Source: Muribaculaceae bacterium
GTDB lineage: Bacteria > Bacteroidota > Bacteroidia > Bacteroidales > Muribaculaceae
Assembly: GCA_017396945.1 (NCBI GenBank)
Contig: JAFQKI010000009.1
Coordinates: 89,760-153,759, forward strand
Reading direction: 5' to 3'
Length of the DNA: 64,000 nucleotides
Positions 53,454-62,880 of the stretch are shown in pieces (the stretch's first letter is position 1; each line of letters starts with the position of its first letter). The notes beneath the pieces were generated by a model. The model saw nothing but the letters and a program-made list of their open reading frames with translations, searched no databases and had not been told where the DNA came from. The position numbers and the translations under genes are program-made.

Positions 53454-54701
53454 TTATTCATATCTCATTGTTTGAACCGGATTAATTTTAGATGCCAAGT
53501 GAGACGGAATAATTAAAATCAATATAGAAACGAGAACAACACAGATGTTAAGTACTAAAAGTTGCCACCAATTAATCTCAATAGGAACATAGCTGAGATA
53601 ATAAGCGTTTGGGTCAAGCGGGATAATATGGTAATTGGCTTGAATGAGTATTAATGATAATGCGATAACATTACCAATAAGTATGCCCTTTAATACAAGG
53701 CGTTCGGCAATGTAAATGAATATATGTCTTATTTGACTGTTTGTTGCACCAAGCGCTTTTAATAGTCCAATCATTTTAATCCTCTCAAGTATTATGATAA
53801 ACAGGCAAGAGATAAGTGTTATAGCTGATACACACGCCATTAATATCAGAATTACAATGACATTGGTATCAAGTAGGTCAAGCCAATTAAAGTATAACGC
53901 GGCAGAATTGCGAATGTTGTTAACGGAGTAATATCTGTTTATCACTCCGGAGTGAACGGCATCTACAAGCTTTTGTTGTAATCTTTCGGAATAAATATAG
54001 ATACTATCATAATTTATGTTTCGTAATTCGATACATGAGCCACAAGAATCTGTTCTCGCGATTTTTTGCAATGTGTGGAGAGGCGCATAGGCGATTAATC
54101 TGTCGTAATCACTGAATTTTGAGTCATATATGCCTGCTACTTCAAATTTACGTACTCTGATATTATCATCAGCAAAGAAATATGTGTTTATCTTATCTCC
54201 GACATTAAGATGCAGATTTGTCGCAGTGATATTAGAGATGACAATTTTGTTTTTGTTTACGTCGTTGTTGAAGTCGGGAATGTTGCCGGCAATTATGTTT
54301 GATTTCTCAAAGCTATAATTGTGCTGTTGGTCATATCCTTTAAATAGAACTCCGGCAAAAGTGGTGTCGGTTTTGAGTATCCCGGGTTGTTTTAATGTAA
54401 GTGTCGCATTGACGTTGGGAATGGAATTTTTGAGGATACTTGTTATGCTATCGTTAAATGGGATATAAATATCATTTGTAGATGTAATATCTCCGGTTAT
54501 ATATGGCGATATTGTAATTTGAGAATCAAAACCGATTACTTTGTTTTTTATTTCTTGTTTAAAGCCAAGCACAATCGTTATGGCGAGTTCCATAACAATA
54601 ACAGCCAACGCAATGCCTACAATCGCAATTATTGTGCTCGTAGATCTATTGCGTTGGGTGTTTAACTTTGCTCGGCGTGCTATAAATAGCGAGAATTTCA
54701 T
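53454..54701 (-). CDS. ABC transporter permease, LolC/LolE-like (FtsX family)
   Basis: A 415-residue permease: N-terminal membrane segment (about 22-45), a periplasmic MacB-like core domain (about 55-250) and three C-terminal membrane segments (about 262-290, 310-345, 378-402) typical of the FtsX fold. LolCE proteins extract lipoproteins from the inner membrane. No ATPase gene adjoins, so the partner must be elsewhere. Its start overlaps the aminotransferase stop by 4 bases. Confidence 0.85.
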   Translation of the reverse strand: MKFSLFIARRAKLNTQRNRSTSTIIAIVGIALAVIVMELAITIVLGFKQEIKNKVIGFDSQITISPYITGDITSTNDIYIPFNDSITSILKNSIPNVNATLTLKQPGILKTDTTFAGVLFKGYDQQHNYSFEKSNIIAGNIPDFNNDVNKNKIVISNITATNLHLNVGDKINTYFFADDNIRVRKFEVAGIYDSKFSDYDRLIAYAPLHTLQKIARTDSCGSCIELRNINYDSIYIYSERLQQKLVDAVHSGVINRYYSVNNIRNSAALYFNWLDLLDTNVIVILILMACVSAITLISCLFIIILERIKMIGLLKALGATNSQIRHIFIYIAERLVLKGILIGNVIALSLILIQANYHIIPLDPNAYYLSYVPIEINWWQLLVLNICVVLVSILILIIPSHLASKINPVQTMRYE

Positions 54702-55897
54702 ATTGTTCGTCCCGGGTAAGCTTTTAGTGCCTCTGCAAGGACTTTTAGTGCGTTGGTTAAGTCTGTTTTGTTTAATACATATGCCATTCGCACTTCATTA
54801 CGACCAACTCCGGGAGTTGTATAGAATCCTGATGCGGGTGCCATAAATATGGTTTGACCTTCATATTCAAAATCACTCAGGCACCATTCGCAAAACTTGT
54901 CGGCGTCGTCAACCGGCAAACTTACAACTGTATAGAATGCCCCCATGGGGATAGGGGAGTAGCATCCCGGAATTTTATTTAGTCCGTCAATAAGAAATTT
55001 ACGGCGTTCAACATATTCGTTATATGTCATGAGCATATATTCTGCGGGTGCATCTATTGAAGCCTCTGCAACAATCTGACCTAACAATGGCGGACTTAAA
55101 CGAGCTTGGCAGAATTTCATGACGTTTTTCTTTAGTTCTTTATGCTTTGTTATGATTGCCCCAATGCGTATTCCACATTCGCTGTATCTTTTGGAGACAG
55201 AATCAATCAGAACTACTTGCTCTTCTATCCCGGGAAGGTGAAAAGCGGAGATATAAGGTGCTCCGGTATAACAAAACTCTCGATATACTTCATCGGAAAA
55301 CAAAAATAGGTCATATTTTTTCACGATGTCGCGTATCTGGTTCATCTCTTTTTGTGTATAGAGATAACCGGTTGGGTTATTTGGGTTGCATATGAGTATC
55401 CCTTTTGTCTTTGGTGTTATTAATGCTTCAAATCGTTCGACTGGGGGCAAGGCAAAGCCTTCGTCAATGCTTGAGGGGACTGTGACGATTTTTGCTCCAG
55501 CTGAAATGGCAAAAGCCATATAGTTGGCATAGGCAGGTTCTGGTACAATAATTTCGTCTCCCGGGTCAAGACAAGCCATAAATGCAAAAAGTACAGCTTC
55601 GCTACCGCCGGTAGTAACAATTATGTCGTCAATATCAACATCGATATTAAAACGTTTATAGTAGCTTGCCAATTTTTGACGTAGAGATAATAATCCTTCG
55701 GATGGACTATATTCAAGAACTTTGCGATCTATAGTTTTTAGTGCGTCAAGAGCGACTTGAGGAGTCGGCAGATCCGGCTGACCAATGTTTAGATGATAGA
55801 CTTTAGTCCCGCGAGCCTTGGCTTCGTTAGAAAGTGGAACTAACTTTCTGATAGGAGAAGCAGGCATTATTTGCCCGCGCTGAGATATATTCGGCAT
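54698..55897 (-). CDS. PLP-dependent aminotransferase (aspartate aminotransferase-like, class I)
   Basis: A 399-residue class I aminotransferase. The PLP Lys is in DSVSKRYSECGIRIG; other motifs are NIGQPDLPTPQVALDAL, ICNPNNPTGYLY and FSDEVYREF. MPNISQRGQIMPASPIRKL is taken as the N-terminus because the -7 element at 55926-55933 precedes it. Substrate may be aspartate or an aromatic/branched amino acid. First gene of a unit with the LolCE-type permease. Confidence 0.88.
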   Translation of the reverse strand: MPNISQRGQIMPASPIRKLVPLSNEAKARGTKVYHLNIGQPDLPTPQVALDALKTIDRKVLEYSPSEGLLSLRQKLASYYKRFNIDVDIDDIIVTTGGSEAVLFAFMACLDPGDEIIVPEPAYANYMAFAISAGAKIVTVPSSIDEGFALPPVERFEALITPKTKGILICNPNNPTGYLYTQKEMNQIRDIVKKYDLFLFSDEVYREFCYTGAPYISAFHLPGIEEQVVLIDSVSKRYSECGIRIGAIITKHKELKKNVMKFCQARLSPPLLGQIVAEASIDAPAEYMLMTYNEYVERRKFLIDGLNKIPGCYSPIPMGAFYTVVSLPVDDADKFCEWCLSDFEYEGQTIFMAPASGFYTTPGVGRNEVRMAYVLNKTDLTNALKVLAEALKAYPGRTI

Positions 55898-55925
55898 AAC
55901 AAATATTCGATTTTGATTTATTCTG

Positions 55926-55957
55926 CAAAAGTAATGCAAATCCACGACATAATGCAA
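55926..55957 (-). promoter_or_regulatory. Promoter of the aminotransferase unit
   Basis: Minus strand: TTG (55955-55957), 21-base spacer, TACTTTTG (55926-55933). The start codon follows 28 bases later. Confidence 0.75.
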
Positions 55958-56087
55958 ATGAAATGATTATATTTTGTGTGTTTCTGATAATAAATGTTAT
56001 TATTTATAATCATTCTAAATAAAAGGGGCAAATAATAGTCATTATTTTCAAAAAAAATCGGATATTTGTACTCGTTTAGGTTATAAA

Positions 56088-58496
56088 ATGAGATTATCAG
56101 AATTAAAAACGGGACAATCGGGAGTCATAGTCAAAATTCTTGGCCATGGAGCCTTTCGTAAACGAGTAATTGAAATGGGATTTGTTAAAGGAAAAACTAT
56201 TAAAGTTTTGTTAAGCGCTCCTTTAAAAGATCCCGTGAAATACTCAATAATGGGTTATGAAGTATCGTTGCGACGCAGCGAGGCAAGTTTGATTGAGATT
56301 ATTCCGATTGATCAGGTCTCGGATGTAGTAAATGATTATTCTCATATATGTGTGACATCTGAGTCAAATTGTGCTACAAGTCAATTTGATGGTCAGTCTC
56401 ATACAATAAATGTTGCGCTTATTGGTAATCCCAATTGTGGTAAAACCTCATTGTTTAATGTGGCGGCGGGAGCGCATGAACATGTCGGAAATTATAGTGG
56501 AGTCACAGTAGATGCAATTAAGGGTACATTTGAATATGAAGGCTATAAATTTAAAATAGTCGATTTGCCGGGAACATATTCACTTTCGGCATATTCTCCA
56601 GAGGAATTGTATGTGCGTCGTTATTTGAAAGACGAGATGCCTGATGTGATTGTCAATGTAGTAGATGCGTCTAATATAGAAAGAAATCTCTATCTTACTA
56701 CAGAATTGATTGACATGGATAGAAGCATGGTCATCGCATTAAACATGTATGACGAGTTAAAACGCACCGGTGCAGTATTGGACTACAAAACATTAGGCGA
56801 CATGATAGGTGTGCCTATCGTTCCGACTATCTCTCGAACAGGGCAAGGGGTTGAACAATTATGGGACATGGTTATCGCTGTTTATGAGGGCAGAGAACGA
56901 TCTGTGCGACATGTTCATGTAAATTTGGGATCAGATATAGAAGCCGGTGTGAGGGTGATAAAAGATGCCATAAAAAAAGATAATAATATCGGTCAACATT
57001 TTTCTCCACGTTATCTTGCTATAAAACTTCTTGAAAAAGATAAAGAGATAGAATCTCAAGTAAAAGAAATCCCAGAAGCGCAATCATTGATTGCTTTGCG
57101 GGATAAAGAGGTTCTGCGCATAGAGCAATTAAGAGATGAGGATTTGTCATCGGCGATTGCCAATGAGAAATATGGATTTATTGCCGGAGCTCTTGCCGAA
57201 ACAATGACTGAAAAACGAAAGAATACAGCAGACTCTACTCGAATAATAGATGCGTTTGTTACAAATAAGTTGTTTGGCATACCACTGTTCTTGTCTATTA
57301 TGATGTTTATTTTTTGGATGACTTTTGTTGTTGGAAGTTATCCGATGTCATGGATAGAAAACGGAGTCTCGGTGTTGGGTAATTTCATTAATGAGACCAT
57401 GTCGGATGGCCCATTGAAAGATTTAATTGTAGATGGAATCATTGGTGGAGTTGGGGGGGTTATTGTCTTCCTCCCAAATATACTGATTTTATATTTCTTC
57501 ATTTCATTTATGGAGGATTCGGGTTATATGGCGCGTGCCGCGTTTATAATGGACAGGATGATGCACAAAATAGGTCTTCATGGTAAATCATTTATTCCAT
57601 TGGTTATGGGCTTTGGTTGTAATGTCCCGGCTATAATTGCGACTCGATCAATCGAAAGCAGAAGTAGCCGAATAATTACGATATTGATTAATCCATTTAT
57701 GTCGTGTTCAGCACGTTTGCCTATTTACATATTGTTCATTGGGACATTTTTCCCCGGCTGTACGACATTGATGTTTTTTGGATTGTATTTGCTGGGGATT
57801 GTGGTTGCTGTAATTACGGCTCGTTTGATCAGACGCTTTTATTTCAAAGCAGATGAAACGCCATTTGTAATGGAGTTACCTCCGTATCGTATGCCTACTA
57901 TAAAATCATCTATTAGTCATATGTGGGATAAAGGGGTACAGTATTTGAGAAAAATGGGCGGAATTATTTTGTTTGCAAGTATAATTGTATGGGCGTTAAA
58001 CTATTTCCCCTTGCATAATGGAGAGCCCTCGACTTCAGCAAAATTAGTGCAGACTCAATCGACAACAGATGATTCAAAGATAAATACTGAGACAGATTCT
58101 TATCTTGAGATGATTGGCAAAACAATAAATCCGGTATTGGAGCCATTGGGTTTTCATTGGCGTGCATCTGTCGCTGCTGTGGCGGGTTTGCCGGCAAAAG
58201 AAATTGTAGTGTCAACGTTGGGGGTATTGTATACCGATGATAGTGAGTCTTCAGAGTTGAAGCTATCGCAGCGAATATCAGCACCGGTGCTATCTACCGG
58301 AAAGCCAGATTTTACACCCGCATCGGCATTAAGTTTCATGATATTTGTCTTGTTGTATAGTCCATGTATTGCATCGGTTGTGGCAATTATAAAAGAAACA
58401 CGAAGCTGGAAATATGGAGTGTTTTCGATTACATACAATACAGTTGTTGCGTGGATAGCCTCCTTTATTGTTTATCAAATTGCAATGTTGGTTTAA
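56088..58496 (+). CDS. feoB: Ferrous iron transporter, FeoA-FeoB fusion
   Basis: An 802-residue fusion. Residues 1-75 are a FeoA SH3-like domain (MRLSELKTGQSGVIVKILGH, RRSEASLIEI). The FeoB G domain follows, with GNPNCGKTSLFN (P-loop), GVTVD, DLPGTYSLSAYSPEE and NMYD; the membrane part (about 395-800) has the gate motifs GCNVPAIIATRSI and GLPAKEIVVSTLGVLY. It imports Fe2+ under low oxygen. The fusion is common in Bacteroidetes. A weak Fur-like site lies upstream around 55995-56020. The methyltransferase promoter lies inside its 3' end. Confidence 0.94.
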   Translation: MRLSELKTGQSGVIVKILGHGAFRKRVIEMGFVKGKTIKVLLSAPLKDPVKYSIMGYEVSLRRSEASLIEIIPIDQVSDVVNDYSHICVTSESNCATSQFDGQSHTINVALIGNPNCGKTSLFNVAAGAHEHVGNYSGVTVDAIKGTFEYEGYKFKIVDLPGTYSLSAYSPEELYVRRYLKDEMPDVIVNVVDASNIERNLYLTTELIDMDRSMVIALNMYDELKRTGAVLDYKTLGDMIGVPIVPTISRTGQGVEQLWDMVIAVYEGRERSVRHVHVNLGSDIEAGVRVIKDAIKKDNNIGQHFSPRYLAIKLLEKDKEIESQVKEIPEAQSLIALRDKEVLRIEQLRDEDLSSAIANEKYGFIAGALAETMTEKRKNTADSTRIIDAFVTNKLFGIPLFLSIMMFIFWMTFVVGSYPMSWIENGVSVLGNFINETMSDGPLKDLIVDGIIGGVGGVIVFLPNILILYFFISFMEDSGYMARAAFIMDRMMHKIGLHGKSFIPLVMGFGCNVPAIIATRSIESRSSRIITILINPFMSCSARLPIYILFIGTFFPGCTTLMFFGLYLLGIVVAVITARLIRRFYFKADETPFVMELPPYRMPTIKSSISHMWDKGVQYLRKMGGIILFASIIVWALNYFPLHNGEPSTSAKLVQTQSTTDDSKINTETDSYLEMIGKTINPVLEPLGFHWRASVAAVAGLPAKEIVVSTLGVLYTDDSESSELKLSQRISAPVLSTGKPDFTPASALSFMIFVLLYSPCIASVVAIIKETRSWKYGVFSITYNTVVAWIASFIVYQIAMLV

Positions 58497-58510
58497 TTGT
58501 TGTAAATTTG
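58480..58510 (+). promoter_or_regulatory. Promoter of the methyltransferase gene, abutting its start codon
   Basis: TTG at 58480-58482, 20-base spacer and TAAATTTG at 58503-58510. The ATG begins at 58516, so a leaderless mRNA is expected. The -33 part lies within the feoB coding sequence. Confidence 0.75.
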
Positions 58511-58515
58511 TATTT

Positions 58516-59277
58516 ATGGAATTGACAAATTCAATACGTAAAACGGTAGCTTCTCTTGGCAATGCAAAAAATCGGGTTCAGGAACGGTGTTTTATTGCTG
58601 AGGGAACAAAATGTGTAATGGATACACTGCCTTTTTTTTCTTGCAGATACTTGTTTGCGACAGCGCTATGGGTGGAAAAATATAAAAATTGGCTATCCAA
58701 TATAAATGTTATAGTTGTAAAATCGTCGGATATAGAGCGGATGTCGCAATTAACAACTCCGACTCAAGTGCTTGCCGTTTATGAAATTCCGCAATATACA
58801 TTTGATGAAGCTAAATTAAGTACAAATCTTGTATTAGCTCTTGATAGAGTTCAAGATCCTGGAAACTTGGGTACAATTATGCGGATTGCGGATTGGTTTG
58901 GGATAAAAGATATTTTATGTTCATCTGGAACGGTTGATGCATATAATCCTAAAGTCGTTCAAGCGACAATGGGAGCGATTTCAAGAGTGAAAGTTTCTCA
59001 GATGGATTTGGTTGAATTAATTAAACGCAATACAAATGTTCCGGTATATGGTACATTTTTAGATGGCCAGAATATCTATGAAACACAATTATCGGCTACC
59101 GGTATTGTTATTATGGGTAATGAAGGACAAGGGATTTCGACTGAGTTATCGCAATTGGTAAATAGAAGACTATACATCCCGCCTTATCCTCAAAATGAAA
59201 TGACATCAGAGTCGTTAAATGTCGGAATGGCAACGGCTATAACAATTTCGGAATTTAGACGTAGAATTTCTAAATAA
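58516..59277 (+). CDS. SpoU/TrmH-family RNA methyltransferase
   Basis: A 253-residue SPOUT methyltransferase. The N-terminal substrate-binding domain (about 10-95; NRVQERCFIAEG) precedes the SpoU domain with LALDRVQDPGNLGTIMRIADWFG (motif 1), GNEGQGIS (motif 2) and NVGMATAITISEF (motif 3), which build the knotted SAM pocket. It 2'-O-methylates rRNA or tRNA; exact site unknown. ATG 58516 was chosen since the promoter occupies the bases of the longer reading. Confidence 0.9.
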   Translation: MELTNSIRKTVASLGNAKNRVQERCFIAEGTKCVMDTLPFFSCRYLFATALWVEKYKNWLSNINVIVVKSSDIERMSQLTTPTQVLAVYEIPQYTFDEAKLSTNLVLALDRVQDPGNLGTIMRIADWFGIKDILCSSGTVDAYNPKVVQATMGAISRVKVSQMDLVELIKRNTNVPVYGTFLDGQNIYETQLSATGIVIMGNEGQGISTELSQLVNRRLYIPPYPQNEMTSESLNVGMATAITISEFRRRISK

Positions 59278-59284
59278 TAGAGAT

Positions 59285-60646
59285 ATGGCAAAGCAAAAGT
59301 CTATGTGGTTTTGTTCAAGTTGTGGAGCAGACTCTCCTAAATGGGAAGGACGTTGTCCTTCTTGTGGAGAGTGGGGTACAATGGTTGAGGAGCGGATAAA
59401 TTCAAAGCAATTAAATCAGTCTCGATTGAAAAGGGTTACAAGAAATGTCCCTCGTAAGGTCTCTGAAATAGAGACTCAGAATGAAGTACGTATTCACATG
59501 CCAAGTGAGGAGCTAAATCGTGTGCTTGGAGGCGGATTGGTCGCGGGGTCTTTAGTCTTGATAGGCGGAGAGCCCGGTATTGGTAAATCTACACTTGTTT
59601 TGCAAAATATCTTAGCCATAAAAACAAAAACTATACTATATGTTTCTGGAGAGGAGAGTGCGACACAATTAAAATTACGAGCCGAACGAATTGGTCGCCA
59701 AAGTGATAATTGTTATATAGTATGTGAAACTTCCTTAGAGAATATATTTGAACATATTGAGGATGTTCAGCCCGAAATTGTAATTGTCGATTCGATACAG
59801 ACTATTGCAACTGATACAATAGAATCATCGGCCGGGAGTGTTAGTCAAGTGCGTGAATGTTCTGCTCAATTACTTAAATTTGCTAAAGAGAGTGGTGTGC
59901 CGGTGTTATTGGTCGGACATATTAACAAAGAGGGTAGTATTGCCGGTCCAAAAGTGTTGGAACATATTGTTGACGTAGTATTGCAATTTGAAGGTGACAG
60001 GCAGTATATGTATCGCATATTGCGCTCAATTAAAAATCGTTTTGGAAGCACCTCCGAATTAGGCATTTATGAAATGTGTCAGCGTGGTTTACGCGAGGTC
60101 GCAAACCCCTCAGAGATGTTGTTGTCTCAGTCTGATGAAGAATTGTCGGGTGTAGCGATAGGAGTGACACTTGAAGGTATCAGACCATTTCTAATAGAAG
60201 CCCAAGCACTTGTTAGTACTGCTGCATATGGTACGCCACAGCGGTCTGTTACAGGTTTTGATTATAAACGTATGAATATGTTGCTCGCTGTTTTGGAGAA
60301 ACGAGTAGGATTTAAGTTAATACAGAAAGATGTATTTTTAAATATTGCCGGTGGATTAAAAGTTAATGATCCGGCATTAGACCTCGCTGTGATATGCGCG
60401 ATATTGTCTTCAAACGTCGATATGCCCATACCTCATGGAGTGTGTATGTCGGGCGAAGTCGGATTGTCTGGTGAAATACGCCCCATTACTCGCATCGAGC
60501 AACGTATAATGGAAGCTGAAAAACTCGGTATGAACACCATTATCATACCTCGCAACAACCTTAAAGGAATAGATACCTCTCGACTTAAAATCAAAATCAT
60601 TGAAGTCTCCAAAGTTGAAGAAGCCTTCCGCAATCTGTTTTCTTAA
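59285..60646 (+). CDS. radA: DNA repair protein RadA (Sms)
   Basis: A 453-residue RadA: N-terminal C4 zinc finger (CSSCG and CPSCGEW), RecA-like ATPase with GGEPGIGKST, the RadA-specific KNRFG motif (SIKNRFGSTSE) and a C-terminal Lon-protease-like domain. It promotes branch migration in recombination. The last 170 bases (from about 60470) shift toward C-ending codons, matching the foreign DNA that follows and suggesting a recombination junction within the gene. It begins 7 bases after the methyltransferase gene. Confidence 0.95.
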   Translation: MAKQKSMWFCSSCGADSPKWEGRCPSCGEWGTMVEERINSKQLNQSRLKRVTRNVPRKVSEIETQNEVRIHMPSEELNRVLGGGLVAGSLVLIGGEPGIGKSTLVLQNILAIKTKTILYVSGEESATQLKLRAERIGRQSDNCYIVCETSLENIFEHIEDVQPEIVIVDSIQTIATDTIESSAGSVSQVRECSAQLLKFAKESGVPVLLVGHINKEGSIAGPKVLEHIVDVVLQFEGDRQYMYRILRSIKNRFGSTSELGIYEMCQRGLREVANPSEMLLSQSDEELSGVAIGVTLEGIRPFLIEAQALVSTAAYGTPQRSVTGFDYKRMNMLLAVLEKRVGFKLIQKDVFLNIAGGLKVNDPALDLAVICAILSSNVDMPIPHGVCMSGEVGLSGEIRPITRIEQRIMEAEKLGMNTIIIPRNNLKGIDTSRLKIKIIEVSKVEEAFRNLFS

Positions 60647-60685
60647 AAGCATATTATAGACTTTCGCTGGGTATTGTGCCACTAA

Positions 60686-61033
60686 TTTGAGCATCACGGC
60701 TGGCAAGTGGAAGATGTGTATCTCGGCAATCCTATGCGACACGATGAAAAATACCTCTTGATAAATCAAGGGTTTGCAGGCAAACAACGCCTAATGCCTT
60801 TCTTCAACCGACAGAATAATGATGACCTTATTCTTGCTGTTCAGTCAGCCGGCGTTACTCGTGGTCGCAACGGTTTTCGCAAGGACAAAGGTGGCGAAAA
60901 GTTAGCCGAAACGGAAGAGGACTTGCTTCAACATCGCACCGACGGAACAGATGCGTTCGATACGCTCTACATCGGTTGCGAAAAATTCCCGCATCGAGAG
61001 ATTATGCCCTACACTTCAAGTGGGGTGCTGTAA
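60686..61033 (+). pseudogene. Truncated phage DNA-packaging (terminase-like) gene, C-terminal fragment
   Basis: The open frame begins right after an in-frame stop at 60683 and encodes 115 residues with no start codon of its own near the first conserved part (FEHHGWQVEDVYLGNP, GFAGKQRLMPFFNRQNN, TDGTDAFDTLYIGCEKFP). From memory this resembles the C-terminal end of a Bacteroides phage packaging protein of the large-terminase type; the N-terminal part is missing. It sits 40 bases after radA, so a prophage or element once inserted here and was mostly lost. The assignment of the family is not proven. Confidence 0.55.
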
Positions 61034-61036
61034 ACA

Positions 61037-61066
61037 AAAAGTGGAACGATTATTCGCTCCACTTTT
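61037..61066. terminator. Convergent terminator between phage fragment and PIN gene
   Basis: AAAAGTGGA (61037-61045) pairs with TCCACTTTT (61058-61066). Minus-strand transcription ends in a T run. The stem overlaps the last codons of the PIN gene (stop at 61050-61052). Confidence 0.8.
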
Positions 61067-61553
61067 CAATTCGTTCTTGGATTATAGATTTCGGTAATCG
61101 AGAATTATGTTTCAATAATTCTTGTAATTTAATTACAGCAGACTGTGGAGTTATTATTTCACATTCTACTAAATGGTCGAAAATATATATAATCCCTTTG
61201 ACTGTTACATTTGATTCAATCGCTTTCTTGCGTAACTGACCATCGCCTGTTAGTAATGTATATCTGTGCTTTTTAGCGTAATTCCATACTGCACAGTCAG
61301 GAATAGAAACATTACCTCCTGCTTTACTCTGCAACTCGATAATCTCAAGCAATTCATCAGCCTCAAAAGATTGAACATTAAGTTTTCCGTTCTTGATAAA
61401 TTTACTAATAGCATTGAATTGCTCTTCATCGGTCAATTCATTGATTACAAAGTCCACTGTATGCACCTTTATAGGTAATTCAAAGAATTGGTCCAACAAC
61501 CCGATAGAATGAAGGTCGATGAATATGTTCGTGTCATTTACTACGATTTCCAT
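61050..61553 (-). CDS. PIN-domain protein (putative toxin nuclease)
   Basis: A 167-residue PIN-domain protein. The acidic catalytic residues expected for PIN nucleases are visible: Asp in VVNDTNIFID, Glu in FVINELTDEE, Asp in SIPDCAVWNYA and Asp in LLTGDGQLRK. It begins 1 base after the XRE-ImmA gene stops, so the two form one unit. PIN proteins of this type cut RNA and act as toxins when not held by a partner. A housekeeping role is less likely given the island context. Confidence 0.8.
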   Translation of the reverse strand: MEIVVNDTNIFIDLHSIGLLDQFFELPIKVHTVDFVINELTDEEQFNAISKFIKNGKLNVQSFEADELLEIIELQSKAGGNVSIPDCAVWNYAKKHRYTLLTGDGQLRKKAIESNVTVKGIIYIFDHLVECEIITPQSAVIKLQELLKHNSRLPKSIIQERIEKWSE

Positions 61554-61554
61554 T

Positions 61555-62607
61555 CTACACCAGGTTTAGTTGATTACGAACTGCATTTACAGGAGTATTT
61601 AATAAAACGCCTGCCTTTGAAATTGATATAATTTCACTTGCCAAAGCACGATAAACCAAGCGCACAAAACGGTTTGATTGCTCTTGTTTGTATCGGCTTT
61701 CTTCAACAGCTTCTTTGAATTGTGGGGCTTGACTTTTCTTAATACGAAAAGTCTTATAGCGACTTTCGGTTATAATATTAAGATTCCAAGCCTTATACAT
61801 CAAAGCATCGATTGATATGCCGAATTGCATTTGAATATCTTGTAATTCTTGTAAAGAAATATCCTTGCGATTCATTCCAATTTTTTGGATAAAAATCTCT
61901 TTTGAGATAAGCATTTCACTCGCAAAAAGATGGCAAAAACTTTCCACTCTATTTTCGTCGATAGAACTATCAAAGTTTAGAAGCAAATGTCCTAATTCGT
62001 GAAGTGCAGTGAAACGCTTACGTTCACTATCCAAATTCTTATTTAGAACGATTATAGGATTTTTTTCATTTACATATCCACTTAATCCGTCAAATTCAGA
62101 TGGAGCATCGATTTCAATAACTTTTATTTTGTTCTCTTCAAGAATCTCAATAAGGTTATTGATACCATCTTCACCTAATTTCCAATCATTTTTAATTCGG
62201 TTCACTATAGAGAAAATATCACTTTCGCTTTGTATGGCAACACTACGATATTCCGACTTAAACTCTGACTGAATATCTATTATAGATTCAATCTCAAAGT
62301 ATCGTTCTAACTTATCTTTTACGATTGCTTTAATTGATTCAATCTTTTTTAAGCCTAATCTCTTTTTCTTGCGAAACTCTACATTCTCTATAGATACAGC
62401 AAGTGGACGAAAGAAGTAGTCAATACTAACACCTAACGCATTGGCAAGAACTATAAGGGACTTGCTGTCAGGCATCATCTTTCCTGCTTCATATTTAGAT
62501 ATAGACTGCTTGGTAAGAGCATTTTTTGCTTTTTCGCAAAGAGAGTCCATAGACAATCCTTGCATTATGCGAGCCTGTTTTAGTCGAGTTGAAAATAATG
62601 AGTTCAT
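61555..62607 (-). CDS. XRE-family regulator fused to ImmA/IrrE metallopeptidase
   Basis: A 350-residue two-domain protein. The N-terminus (about 5-70) is an XRE helix-turn-helix (TRLKQARIMQGLSMDSLCEKA, SKYEAGKMMPDSKSL). The centre has the zinc-peptidase motif FTALHELGHLLLNF and a later Glu in DENRVESFCHLFASEML, the ImmA/IrrE pattern. It is predicted to bind operators near its own promoter and to be inactivated or cut by stress; paired with the PIN gene it fits the XRE-ImmA toxin-antitoxin arrangement. The promoter is consensus. Confidence 0.88.
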   Translation of the reverse strand: MNSLFSTRLKQARIMQGLSMDSLCEKAKNALTKQSISKYEAGKMMPDSKSLIVLANALGVSIDYFFRPLAVSIENVEFRKKKRLGLKKIESIKAIVKDKLERYFEIESIIDIQSEFKSEYRSVAIQSESDIFSIVNRIKNDWKLGEDGINNLIEILEENKIKVIEIDAPSEFDGLSGYVNEKNPIIVLNKNLDSERKRFTALHELGHLLLNFDSSIDENRVESFCHLFASEMLISKEIFIQKIGMNRKDISLQELQDIQMQFGISIDALMYKAWNLNIITESRYKTFRIKKSQAPQFKEAVEESRYKQEQSNRFVRLVYRALASEIISISKAGVLLNTPVNAVRNQLNLV

Positions 62608-62643
62608 GCGTCTGAGATTTTGTTAGTGTTTTAATTTGGTTTA

Positions 62644-62673
62644 CAAAATTACTAATTTTATTTTATTTGTCAA
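62644..62673 (-). promoter_or_regulatory. Promoter of the XRE-ImmA/PIN unit
   Basis: Minus strand: TTG (62671-62673), 19-base spacer, TAATTTTG (62644-62651), a complete match with a leader of about 33 bases. Confidence 0.75.
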
Positions 62674-62774
62674 CCATTCTAAAGCGAAAAAGTTCAGTAA
62701 TAGGACTATTTTTAACACTTTAAGGGCTAACTTGTGTTTCTGCGAACTCTTGCCATGCTTTCTACTTTTTCCGG

Positions 62775-62789
62775 TCAATCATTGATTGA
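62775..62789. repeat. Short inverted repeat in gene-free region
   Basis: TCAATCA and TGATTGA around a single T. The whole 62674-63230 stretch has no gene I can support; it holds this repeat, the hairpin at 62881 and a promoter element at 63093. It could be the scar of a lost integrase or element end. Confidence 0.35.
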
Positions 62790-62880
62790 TATTCCTACTC
62801 ATAACGCATAAATACTATAGCAAATCAGTGCCCTTATAGACATCGTCGCTATAAGCTTGCACTATAAAAAAAGCAAAGTC

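Noticed and set aside
55995-56020. Fur box upstream of feoAB as an annotated feature
   Set aside because: Only about 13 of 19 positions fit in very AT-rich DNA, so it is reported only as a low-interest finding.
62674-62880. Integrase or IS remnant in the gene-free stretch before the surface protein
   Set aside because: No frame on either strand gave a recognisable protein segment, so no mobile element is called.
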